Origin: Firmicutes bacterium UBA7523
Lineage (GTDB): Bacteria > Bacillota > Dethiobacteria > Dethiobacterales > Dethiobacteraceae
Direction of reading: 5' to 3'
DNA: 5,632 bases
Assembly (NCBI GenBank): GCA_002479415.1
Contig: DLMZ01000006.1
Location: 50,662 to 56,293, forward strand
Part shown: positions 1 through 5,632 of the stretch, in pieces
How the letters are laid out: each line of letters begins with the position of its first letter
How positions within the stretch are numbered: position 1 is the stretch's first letter
Notes under the pieces: generated by a model
The model's database searches: none
Seen by the model: the letters and a program-made list of their open reading frames with translations, nothing else
What the model was told of the DNA's origin: nothing
Made by a program: the position numbers and the translations under genes

Positions 1-353
1 ATCTTCTCTTTATCCGAAAGCTCAAGCGTCGTCCCTTGAAAAACCAAATCTTCATCGGCCTTGTCCAGCTGACGCCGATGATCTTCCAGCTTCTGCTTGT
101 ACTCCACATTCTGCTTATCTTTTGCATCCGGCGGCGCAAAAAATGCATTAAAAGCTTTTTCAAAAATCGCCTGGTCTCCGGGGCGTTTAACAAGAGTGGC
201 TTTTAGCGACGCCTTAACTGCATCTCTATCAGACAAGTCTAGCAGTGCCAAAGCATTTAAAGCATCGACAACTTCCCCGCTGCCGATACGAATTCCGGCA
301 TGGCGCAGCAAGGAAATAAACCTCACCACGTTTATTTCCAGATAATCTTTCAT
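1..353 (-). CDS. CoxE-like VWA-superfamily protein, N-terminal part (runs off the left edge)
   Basis: Reading from the ATG at 353 to the window edge gives 117 residues plus two bases with no stop, so only the N-terminal region is visible. It opens MKDYLEINVVRFISLLRHAG and continues IRIGSGEVVDALNALALLDL, then a stretch ending KATLVKRP and a phenylalanine-rich FEKAFNAFF near residues 64-72. That pattern (a helix with LRxAG, then an SGEVxDAL motif, then xATLVKRP and FxxxFxxFF) is the conserved N-terminus of CoxE-like proteins (COG3552/VWA_CoxE type), whose C-terminal half carries a VWA domain with a MIDAS metal site. The VWA domain and its DxSxS motif would lie beyond the window, so they are inferred. 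Residues 77-101 are highly charged and probably a linker. The start lies one base after the stop of the MoxR gene, with a GGAG at 364-367 ten bases upstream. MoxR ATPases and VWA proteins commonly pair as a remodelling system; in cox clusters such pairs serve metal-centre maturation. No cox structural gene is visible here. Confidence 0.8.
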   Translation of the reverse strand, partial: MKDYLEINVVRFISLLRHAGIRIGSGEVVDALNALALLDLSDRDAVKASLKATLVKRPGDQAIFEKAFNAFFAPPDAKDKQNVEYKQKLEDHRRQLDKADEDLVFQGTTLELSDKEK

Positions 354-354
354 G

Positions 355-1245
355 CTACTTCTTCTCCGTCCGCACGTATTCCTCTAAGCCGGCAGCTCCT
401 ATCTTGCTTTTAAAAGCATCAATATCCACTTTTGTTTTAAGCAGCATATTCAATGTTTGCTCAATGCTCTTTTTCGTTAGTCTGTCTTTTTCCAATGCTA
501 TAAGAGCCAAAGCCCAATCCAGCGTTTCTGCAATTGACGGCTTTTTCTTTATATCCTGTTCATCGCGTATTAAAGATACGGCTCTGGCAATCTCCACGGA
601 AAGTTTTTCACCAATATCGGGAATACGTGCTCTGATAATTTCAATTTCCCGTTTAACAGTTGGGTAATCCAAATGCAGATATATGCAGCGCCGTTTGAGG
701 CCGTCGGATAATTCCCGCTCATTGTTGCTTGTCAGAATAACCATAGGAATACGACCTGCTTTAATTGTTCCTAATTCGGGAACAGAAACCTGAAAATCAG
801 AAAGAGCCTCAAAAAGAAATGCTTCAAATTCCTCATCAGTTTTATCAACCTCGTCAATTAACAATACCGCTTTTTTATCAGCCCGAATCGCTTTTAACAG
901 GGGCCTCTCCAATAAGTACTCCTCGGAAAACAAATCCTGTTCCAAATCTTCAACACATACCTTTTCCTTGGCAATCTGAATTTTCAAAAGCTGACGCTGA
1001 TAATTCCATTCATAAAGAGCTTTGTTTTCATCTAACCCCTCGTAGCACTGCAGCCTAATTAAATCGGCATCAAATACTTGAGAAAGAACTTTAGCCAGTT
1101 CCGTCTTGCCAACTCCGGGCGCACCCTCAATTAACAGAGGCTTCTCCAGCTTCAAAGATAAATATACCACAGTCAGCACTTCTTCATCAGTAATATATCC
1201 CACTTCCGTAAATGCCTTGCGCAAACTTGCAACTGTAACATCCAA
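355..1245 (-). CDS. MoxR-type AAA+ ATPase
   Basis: This 296-residue protein has the usual length and layout of MoxR-family AAA+ ATPases. Numbering from the TTG start, Walker A is GAPGVGKT at 41-48. Walker B is VLLIDEVDK at 127-135, with the DE pair for Mg-ATP hydrolysis. A sensor-1 type segment TSNNERELSDGLKRRC lies at 172-187, where the two arginines are candidate arginine fingers. A helical lid follows, with KPSIAETLDW at 235-244 as in other MoxR proteins. It has no signal peptide or membrane segment, so it should act in the cytosol. The reading frame stays open upstream to an ATG at 1293. However, a perfect AGGAGG at 1255-1260 lies exactly nine bases before a TTG at 1243-1245, while inside the longer frame it would merely encode two arginines, so I chose the TTG. 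MoxR proteins act as chaperone-like remodellers with a VWA partner; here that partner is the next gene, one base after the stop. The substrate is unknown. Confidence 0.9.
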   Translation of the reverse strand: MDVTVASLRKAFTEVGYITDEEVLTVVYLSLKLEKPLLIEGAPGVGKTELAKVLSQVFDADLIRLQCYEGLDENKALYEWNYQRQLLKIQIAKEKVCVEDLEQDLFSEEYLLERPLLKAIRADKKAVLLIDEVDKTDEEFEAFLFEALSDFQVSVPELGTIKAGRIPMVILTSNNERELSDGLKRRCIYLHLDYPTVKREIEIIRARIPDIGEKLSVEIARAVSLIRDEQDIKKKPSIAETLDWALALIALEKDRLTKKSIEQTLNMLLKTKVDIDAFKSKIGAAGLEEYVRTEKK

Positions 1246-1254
1246 GCTTCCCAA

Positions 1255-1260
1255 CCTCCT
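1255..1260 (-). promoter_or_regulatory. Shine-Dalgarno site that fixes the MoxR start
   Basis: The minus strand reads AGGAGG here, followed by nine bases and TTG. It is the best match to the anti-SD sequence in the window. It lies downstream of the ATG at 1293, so it argues that the longer form is an over-extension by 16 residues. Confidence 0.8.
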
Positions 1261-1359
1261 TAACGCACAACTTTTCTTTATATTCGCCACCACTTGGCCA
1301 ATACCCTGCGTGCAGCCCGGGAACGGTTCTCAAACTGCAAAAGCTAAGCTATGCAAGAA

Positions 1360-1399
1360 GCCCAGCTCTGAACACATAAAACATGTTCCGAAACCGGGC
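1360..1399 (-). other. Imperfect hairpin between permease and MoxR genes
   Basis: On the minus strand GCCCGGTTT can pair with GAGCTGGGC (nine pairs, three of them G-U). After a small internal loop, GAACAT pairs with GTGTTC (six pairs, one G-U) around a seven-base loop. The sequence after the stem is TTCTTGC on the minus strand, and there is no T-run on the plus strand either, so it is not a canonical intrinsic terminator. It could act as a weak terminator or attenuator that lowers read-through from the transporter operon into the MoxR pair, or as an mRNA-stabilising or processing structure. Function is inferred from position only. Confidence 0.45.
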
Positions 1400-1404
1400 C
1401 AAAG

Positions 1405-1434
1405 CTTATATAAATTATCGGAATTGCATTTTAA
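1405..1434 (-). promoter_or_regulatory. Weak sigma-A-like promoter candidate for the MoxR/VWA pair
   Basis: A TATAAG hexamer at 1405-1410 (five of six against TATAAT) is preceded by TTAAAA at 1429-1434 (four of six against TTGACA) with an 18-base spacer. It lies just after the permease stop. If used, transcription would begin near 1398, so the hairpin at 1360-1399 would form the 5' leader of the MoxR mRNA. The region is A/T-rich and such matches arise by chance, so this is only a candidate. Confidence 0.25.
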
Positions 1435-1441
1435 GCCGTCG

Positions 1442-2803
1442 TTAACCGTGGCGCATAGCTGTTATAGGGTCAAGGTTAATTGCTCTATTGGCAGGGTAAA
1501 TCCCCGCTATCAGACCAATACCAATGCTGAAAAGTAAAGCAAAGCCCACGAGCCAGAGCGGGATGACAGAGATTTGGATTGCCTCCTGACCAGGCATCAT
1601 GCCGCCGGGATTAACAAAAGATGAGCCGTAGTGATTTAACAGAGAAGACAAAGCAAAGCTTAACCCCAAACCAAAGAAGCCCCCCAGCAAACCAATCAAG
1701 GAGGATTCCGTAAGAAAAAGCCAGCGAATTTCCCGGAAGGAAGCACCGATTACCTTCATAATGGCAATTTCCCTTGTTCTTTCATAAATTGACATGACCA
1801 TAGTGTTTGTTATACCTATGGCAGCAACTAGTAATGTAATTGCGCCGATTCCACCCAGGATGGCCTGAAAGCGGCGAGCCGCCTCTTCTATCCCTTCTAG
1901 GTTGTCTGCTATTGAGTAAGCATTATAGCCGCTGTCACGCAGCTGTCTGCTAATTCTCCGAGTATCTGCCACATCATTGGTACGCACCAAAGCGAAGGAA
2001 TACTGTTCTTCTTTTTTTGCGCGTGCGCTGCTGCTTGATGACCGTCCACCCGGGTCCTTCTCCATGTATTCTTGAAAATATACTTCCTCCTGCCTGCCTT
2101 GATTAGTAAATTCCCTCATTTTTTTCAGCTCAGAGATAGGCGCATATACATACCAGGAGTGCTCCATTGTTTTTTCACTCAAAATTCCAACTACGTTGAG
2201 GCTGTAAATTCTTTTTTGCTGTTTATTGTTATAGAGTGACAGAGATATACGCTTATTAAGCAGCTCGAGAGAATCCCCTTGGGGCGGCTCTTCCCAATTC
2301 CAGGGATTAGACCGCTGCCTGGGATCCCAGAAGTTATTTATAACCTGGGATCCGGCAACCACATTGAAACGGTCATCCTGATTCAAAAGCCTGCCATGTG
2401 ATACGCTGAACTCCAGTTGTTCCATCAGCGCCGGTTCCAAGCCGACCAACATAATATGCCCCATCTTTTTGCCAAAGCTGGCTTCCCCACCTACTTCAAT
2501 TGCGGGAGAAACAGCTGTAACACCTTCAATTTCTCTAATTTCCGCGATGGCTTCGTCAGTCAGCCTTTTTTGCTGACCGTCTTCCTGCCCGGGAAAATCC
2601 CAAGACTGTTGGACACGAATAATATTTAAACTACCCCACTGGGACATTTGTTTCTTCTGGGATTCAACCAGCCCAATGCCAAGCGAAAGCATTACCACAA
2701 TGGATGCAGTTCCTATTATTACGCCCAGTACAGTTAGTACGGTCCTCCCTTTACGCCGCCAGAGATTTTTATTGGCCAACAATAATAAATCATAGTTCTT
2801 CAT
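1442..2803 (-). CDS. MacB/FtsX-family ABC transporter permease
   Basis: The 453-residue protein has the four-helix MacB topology: a first membrane helix at about 21-45 after a basic LWRRKGR turn, a large extracytoplasmic MacB-PCD-like domain at about 46-310, then three helices at about 312-336, 363-390 and 413-437. The FtsX-domain signature ERTREIAIMKVIGAS is at 341-355, and the C-terminus AGIYPANRAINLDPITAMRHG (433-453) is the family's typical ending. It would dimerise and pair with the ATPase encoded two genes upstream. Such permeases usually transmit force to the cell surface rather than form a simple channel. The extracytoplasmic domain carries a Trp/Pro-rich stretch around 159-174 and a Ser-run followed by basic residues at about 252-265, probably exposed loops. 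I chose the ATG at 2803, which has GGAG at 2813-2816 nine bases upstream; a TTG one codon earlier is possible. The start overlaps the preceding gene by 14 bases, implying coupled translation. Substrate unknown. Confidence 0.93.
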   Translation of the reverse strand: MKNYDLLLLANKNLWRRKGRTVLTVLGVIIGTASIVVMLSLGIGLVESQKKQMSQWGSLNIIRVQQSWDFPGQEDGQQKRLTDEAIAEIREIEGVTAVSPAIEVGGEASFGKKMGHIMLVGLEPALMEQLEFSVSHGRLLNQDDRFNVVAGSQVINNFWDPRQRSNPWNWEEPPQGDSLELLNKRISLSLYNNKQQKRIYSLNVVGILSEKTMEHSWYVYAPISELKKMREFTNQGRQEEVYFQEYMEKDPGGRSSSSSARAKKEEQYSFALVRTNDVADTRRISRQLRDSGYNAYSIADNLEGIEEAARRFQAILGGIGAITLLVAAIGITNTMVMSIYERTREIAIMKVIGASFREIRWLFLTESSLIGLLGGFFGLGLSFALSSLLNHYGSSFVNPGGMMPGQEAIQISVIPLWLVGFALLFSIGIGLIAGIYPANRAINLDPITAMRHG

Positions 2804-4793
2804 CAAACATTTCTCCGCGACGCGCCCGCTTCTTCACAGCAAACCACACACCGGCAGCGACTATAACAAGTACGGCTATAAGCAAAGCAATACGTCCATT
2901 CATTTTTGTTTGAAAAGAATTTTCTCCATGCATATCGGGGGGGAAGTATTCATCCGGCGGGCCTCCAAAGTCAATCTGCTGCACATTTATCTCAAAAGGC
3001 TCCTCTATCCTAACCTCCTGATTTGCATTGTCCGTATAAGTAAAAACAACAAGACCTCTTAGCACTCCCTCCGCTTGAGGAATCACCATCCCCTGAAAAT
3101 AATCACTCATACCAATATCCATATTTGCCAAGAAGTATGAAGCATTTTCTTTTGGGAATTCGCCTTCAATATTAACCATAAAATTCTTTAGAGCAACTTT
3201 ACCTACGTTAACAAACTCGGCACTTATAGGGACAGGCTGACCCACACCGCCCACAGGCGGAACATCCACGGACAGAACATGCAGCTTGCTTTCCTGAGTC
3301 ACCGGCAAATTAACCATCTCTGAAACGATATACCCTTTTCCTTCCCAGTCTTCGTATTCAATGTCCACAGGAACGATATATGTCTTCGCCGCTGCGTTAG
3401 GATCAATGTACAAATCAATATTTTTTACAACTGTTCCCCCGCTGCTTATTTTTTCTATAAAAAAGCTATTGCTGCTGTCAACCGGAGAAAAAACTGTTCC
3501 GCTGGCACCCCCTTCTACCGGAATAACCCCAAGAGATATTTTAATATTGCCCACTTCTACTTTACTGCTATTCTCAATATTTAAAGTCAGCCTTACAGTG
3601 TTTCCCGCCAAAATCTGCTTGTGTGATAACGTATATTTACTTAAAAAGACTCTGGGCGTTCCCACAACTGGCCCCTTACTCTCGGAAAGGCCTAGTTGTT
3701 TTGCCGTTACAGTTAAAGTTTCTTTTTCACTGCCTTCAAAGCCCTTATCTGATTCATAGCTGTAACTAATTGGTATGGAATAGGTATTTATCCCTTCGGT
3801 AGCCACCGCGCCCATTTTAATAGTGATTTCTTTTTCCTCACCCCGTAACAAGCGAGGAATATACAGCACATTGCTGGTTCCGCGCGGATATACTTCTGTG
3901 CCCTCCAGACGGAGAGAAATATTTTTGGCATCATCATTCCCTATATTTTTAACATTAAACTTAAGAAGAAAATCCCCGTCACCCTGAGGCTCAACAATAA
4001 ACGCTCCCAGCTTTACCAAAGGAGCCTTTTTATCCGCCGGACTAACATCTCCCAGCGGCAAATTCAAAGTTTCCGTACTGCTGCCGCTCTGATCAAAATT
4101 ATTGTAGGCAAATCTTACAGTAACAGTATTTGATGTCCTTGTGTCTTTAGCGCGAATATTAAATGTGGCAGTCCGCCTGCTGCCGCTCCAAACGTCGGCA
4201 TATGTAACCTTGTTTGTTAAGTCCATCACCTCAAAATTAGCTCCGCCGTCAATGGTAACCTCAACATTTTTTGCATGTGCGGTGCCCACATTATCAAATT
4301 CAACGTTAACCTTGAATGTCTGATTAAGATTAGGAGTTGCAGGAGTAAATGTGACGCCTCTGACAACAAAAACAGCTCCGGTGCTTGCGGCTGGAGGCTC
4401 CGGCTCGGCAGTGCTGACCGCATTAACGAGCAGTGTTTGCTTGAGATGAACGGTGTCACCGCCATTAATGGTGACGGAGGAGAATTCATGGAGCCCCTCG
4501 TAAAGCGTACCGTACATAAACACCGTTCTTTTCTCTCCATCAGCAATATCATTAATCTTATTGCTTATCAAACGGTTGGAGATGCCAAGCAATGAAGACT
4601 CACTAATAAGCTCAATGCTATCAACTGTGGCCCCGGTTTTGTTCTCTATGGTAAACTGCACGGCAAATCGCTCATACGCAGTTACATTAAGCGGCGTAGC
4701 AGACACTAAGGAAACATCCCAACCAGATGAAGCAAAGCATAGATTGGGTAACGAAAGCAAAAAAAATAAACATATAATAATAATGCGTCTCAT
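2790..4793 (-). CDS. Secreted, membrane-anchored protein with five CARDB/COG1361-like Ig repeats
   Basis: This 667-residue protein starts with a signal peptide (MRRIIIICLFFLLSLPNLCF, probable cleavage after Ala21). It ends with one membrane helix (about 634-653), then KKRARR and a short acidic tail, so nearly all of it is outside the membrane. Between these lie about five beta-rich repeats at roughly 25-125, 140-250, 258-365, 378-500 and 502-607. Each has a similar motif at the same place: NKTGATVDSI (51), NVGTAHAKNV (168), NIGNDDAKNI (283), NSSKVEVGNI (408) and NVGKVALKNF (529), a period of 115-125 residues. This fits the CARDB/COG1361 'S-layer-like' immunoglobulin-fold families. A Pro/Ala linker (about 127-139) separates repeats 1 and 2. 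No enzymatic motif and no canonical lipobox are visible. The gene sits between the ATPase and permease genes with overlaps on both sides, so I infer it is the extracytoplasmic partner of that transporter, in the place a MacA-type adaptor would occupy. A surface-binding or sensing role is an alternative. Confidence 0.85.
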   Translation of the reverse strand: MRRIIIICLFFLLSLPNLCFASSGWDVSLVSATPLNVTAYERFAVQFTIENKTGATVDSIELISESSLLGISNRLISNKINDIADGEKRTVFMYGTLYEGLHEFSSVTINGGDTVHLKQTLLVNAVSTAEPEPPAASTGAVFVVRGVTFTPATPNLNQTFKVNVEFDNVGTAHAKNVEVTIDGGANFEVMDLTNKVTYADVWSGSRRTATFNIRAKDTRTSNTVTVRFAYNNFDQSGSSTETLNLPLGDVSPADKKAPLVKLGAFIVEPQGDGDFLLKFNVKNIGNDDAKNISLRLEGTEVYPRGTSNVLYIPRLLRGEEKEITIKMGAVATEGINTYSIPISYSYESDKGFEGSEKETLTVTAKQLGLSESKGPVVGTPRVFLSKYTLSHKQILAGNTVRLTLNIENSSKVEVGNIKISLGVIPVEGGASGTVFSPVDSSNSFFIEKISSGGTVVKNIDLYIDPNAAAKTYIVPVDIEYEDWEGKGYIVSEMVNLPVTQESKLHVLSVDVPPVGGVGQPVPISAEFVNVGKVALKNFMVNIEGEFPKENASYFLANMDIGMSDYFQGMVIPQAEGVLRGLVVFTYTDNANQEVRIEEPFEINVQQIDFGGPPDEYFPPDMHGENSFQTKMNGRIALLIAVLVIVAAGVWFAVKKRARRGEMFDEEL
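2813..2816 (-). promoter_or_regulatory. Ribosome binding site of the permease gene, inside the preceding gene
   Basis: GGAG on the minus strand lies nine bases before the ATG at 2803. It sits within the last codons of the repeat-protein gene, which ends at 2790, so ribosomes finishing that gene pass over this site. This supports coupled translation and the choice of ATG rather than the TTG one codon upstream. Confidence 0.7.
2937..2943 (-). repeat. Seven-C homopolymer just before the membrane-anchor codons
   Basis: The coding strand has seven consecutive C residues within codons 617-619 (Phe-Pro-Pro) of the repeat protein, shortly before its membrane helix. Loss of one C would give a TGA after about a dozen further codons. 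Gain of one C leads into a frame without the hydrophobic helix that ends near the start of the permease gene. Either slip would remove the membrane anchor. Seven bases is short for a true contingency locus. Confidence 0.5.
4790..4793 (-). other. ATGA stop/start overlap between ATPase and repeat-protein genes
   Basis: The minus strand reads ATGA, where the start ATG (4793-4791) of the repeat protein overlaps the TGA stop (4792-4790) of the ATPase. This is the classic four-base arrangement for termination-reinitiation coupling and suggests a set stoichiometry of the two products. Confidence 0.9.
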
Positions 4794-5503
4794 AAGTGCG
4801 TTCCTCCCTGTTTTTCTTCAACAATTCTTCCGTCCACCATATAAATAATGCGGTCGGCAAATTCAGCCACTTCCTGGTCGTGAGTAACCATCACCAATGT
4901 TTGACCGTTCTCTTTAACCGCTCTCTGAAGTTGACCCATAATGTCCAGTGTTGTGCGTGTATCCAGGTTGCCTGTAGGTTCATCGGCGAAGATTATCCGT
5001 GGATTGTTAATTAAAGCTCTGGCGATACTTACTCGCTGCTGCTGCCCTCCGCTCATTTGTGAAGGCTTATGCTCTCTGCGTTCCATCAAGCCTACCTGCT
5101 TCAACATTTTAACTGACCGCAGCACTCTCTCCCTGGGCTTTACTCCGTCAAAAACCAAAGGAAGGGCCACATTTTCCTGGGCAGTTAAAGCTGGCAGCAA
5201 ATTATAGGACTGAAAAATAAAGCCCATTTGCTTGCGACGAAACATTACAGTCTTTTTTTCTTTTAATTTGCTGATAGTGACTCCACGAAAAACTACTTCT
5301 CCGCGGGTAGGCTTTTCTAATCCGGCAGCTATATTGAGCAGCGTTGTCTTTCCGCAGCCGGAAGTACCTAGAATAACAATAAATTCACCTGCTTCAACTG
5401 CCAGATCTACGCCATCTAAAGCGGTAATGATTTCATTCCCTATACGGTATTTCTTAACAATATTTTTTAGCTCAAGAATAGCCACCGACATCCCCCCAAT
5501 CAT
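4790..5503 (-). CDS. ABC transporter ATP-binding protein, MacB/LolD type
   Basis: The 237-residue protein is a complete nucleotide-binding domain. Walker A is GTSGCGKTT at 46-54, the Q-loop is FIFQSYNLLP with Gln98, and the signature is MSGGQQQRVSIARAL at 150-164. Walker B plus D-loop is IIFADEPTGNLD at 170-181 and the switch histidine is His208 in VTHDQ. The run DEPTGNLD and the SYNLLP Q-loop are typical of the LolD/MacB/FtsE group rather than importer ATPases. It should dimerise under the permease encoded two genes downstream and power it by ATP hydrolysis at the cytoplasmic face. The C-terminal tail is short, with no extra regulatory domain. Start choice is uncertain: the ATG at 5503 lacks a good ribosome binding site, an in-frame ATG is at 5491, and a GTG at 5485 lies six bases after a GGGGGG tract. 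All three leave the domain intact. This is the first gene of the operon; its stop overlaps the next start by four bases. Confidence 0.95.
   Translation of the reverse strand: MIGGMSVAILELKNIVKKYRIGNEIITALDGVDLAVEAGEFIVILGTSGCGKTTLLNIAAGLEKPTRGEVVFRGVTISKLKEKKTVMFRRKQMGFIFQSYNLLPALTAQENVALPLVFDGVKPRERVLRSVKMLKQVGLMERREHKPSQMSGGQQQRVSIARALINNPRIIFADEPTGNLDTRTTLDIMGQLQRAVKENGQTLVMVTHDQEVAEFADRIIYMVDGRIVEEKQGGTHL
4803..4807 (-). promoter_or_regulatory. Ribosome binding site of the repeat-protein gene
   Basis: GGAGG on the minus strand (within GGGAGG) lies nine bases before the ATG at 4793 and inside the 3' end of the ATPase gene, where it encodes the Gly-Gly near the C-terminus. It confirms the chosen start of the signal-peptide protein. 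Confidence 0.8.
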
Positions 5504-5564
5504 TTCTATTCTTTAGACTGGATATTTTTACAAAAAGTTTCATTTACCTGCCTGTTTTTAAAAT

Positions 5565-5593
5565 TTTTTAACACCCTTATTTTTTTTGAACAA
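5565..5593 (-). promoter_or_regulatory. Candidate promoter of the transporter operon
   Basis: On the minus strand TTGTTC (5588-5593) and TAAAAA (5565-5570) are separated by exactly 17 bases in an A/T-rich region, giving a predicted leader of about 50-55 bases before the ATPase start. The -35 element abuts and partly overlaps the T-tract of the upstream terminator. The match is moderate and the region is so A/T-rich that other placements are possible. No clear operator repeat is seen in the leader. Confidence 0.35.
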
Positions 5594-5615
5594 AAAAATA
5601 CCGGCTTTCGCCGGC
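5592..5615 (-). terminator. Intrinsic terminator of an upstream gene outside the window
   Basis: The minus strand has CCGGC, a GAAA tetraloop and GCCGG (5601-5614), extendable by one G-U pair, followed by TA and seven T residues (5592-5598). A GC stem, stable GNRA-type loop and T-run in this order is a textbook rho-independent terminator. It faces the same way as the operon and ends just before it, so it most likely closes an upstream gene. It thus separates the ATPase operon from that gene. The 17 bases beyond it (5616-5632) hold an in-register TAG that could be the upstream stop but are too short to judge. Confidence 0.8.
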
Positions 5616-5632
5616 GCTTTCATAACTAATTC

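Noticed and set aside
1360..1399. Canonical intrinsic terminator after the permease
   Set aside because: The stem is imperfect and no T-run follows on either strand, so it is listed only as a hairpin.
1106..1537. Plus-strand open frame of 143 codons across the permease/MoxR gap
   Set aside because: It runs antisense over two well-supported genes, has no recognisable domain and no good ribosome binding site, and its composition fits a shadow of the opposite strand.
3361..3759. Plus-strand open frame of 132 codons inside the repeat-protein gene
   Set aside because: It is antisense to a clear beta-repeat coding region and its hydrophobic stretches are explained by the complementary codons.
4226..4552. 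Minus-strand open frame of 108 codons in another frame of the repeat-protein gene
   Set aside because: It lies wholly within the 667-residue gene, whose repeats continue uninterrupted through it, so it is an alternative-frame shadow.
4730..4793. Lipoprotein signal in the repeat protein
   Set aside because: A cysteine occurs at residue 19 of the signal region, but the preceding residues (Pro-Asn-Leu) do not make a lipobox, and a C-terminal helix already anchors the protein.
2790..4793. MacA/HlyD-type membrane fusion protein
   Set aside because: The protein has no coiled-coil hairpin or lipoyl-type halves; its repeats are Ig-like beta domains, and it has a C-terminal membrane helix that MacA-type adaptors lack.
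1..5632. CRISPR array, tRNA, rRNA, insertion sequence or prophage element
   Set aside because: I saw no regularly spaced direct repeats, no tRNA-like cloverleaf, no transposase or integrase motifs and no terminal inverted repeats in the window.

Overview
The window reads as one block of five genes, all on the minus strand, so it is transcribed from right to left. Base composition is moderate. Ribosome binding sites are strong purine-rich GGAG/GGAGG types 9-10 nt before the starts, and one gene very probably starts with TTG. The surface protein has a signal peptide plus a C-terminal membrane anchor, and no outer-membrane component is visible. Together this suggests a Gram-positive bacterium of the Firmicutes/Bacillota, perhaps a clostridial or Peptococcaceae-like lineage. 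That placement is inferred from general style only; no marker gene is present.

Right edge (5504-5632): a compact intrinsic terminator for an unseen upstream gene, then an A/T-rich stretch that probably holds the promoter. Next is a three-gene transporter operon: a MacB/LolD-type ABC ATPase (4790-5503), a 667-residue secreted, membrane-anchored protein built of about five CARDB/COG1361-like immunoglobulin-fold repeats (2790-4793), and a MacB/FtsX-type permease (1442-2803). The genes overlap by 4 and 14 nt, and each downstream ribosome binding site lies inside the preceding gene, so they are very likely translationally coupled.

After a 196-nt gap (1246-1441) that contains an imperfect hairpin and a weak promoter-like sequence comes a second pair: a MoxR-type AAA+ ATPase (355-1245, TTG start) and, one nucleotide after its stop codon, the beginning of a CoxE-like protein of the von Willebrand factor A (VWA) superfamily. 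The latter runs off the left edge (1-353).

Working model (inference): ATPase and permease form a mechanotransmission-type MacB complex. The repeat protein takes the place of the missing MacA-like adaptor as the extracytoplasmic partner. The MoxR/VWA pair may act as a chaperone or remodelling system for this or another complex. The transporter's substrate cannot be read from the sequence. The unusual point is the linkage of a MacB transporter to a multi-Ig surface protein and a MoxR/CoxE pair.
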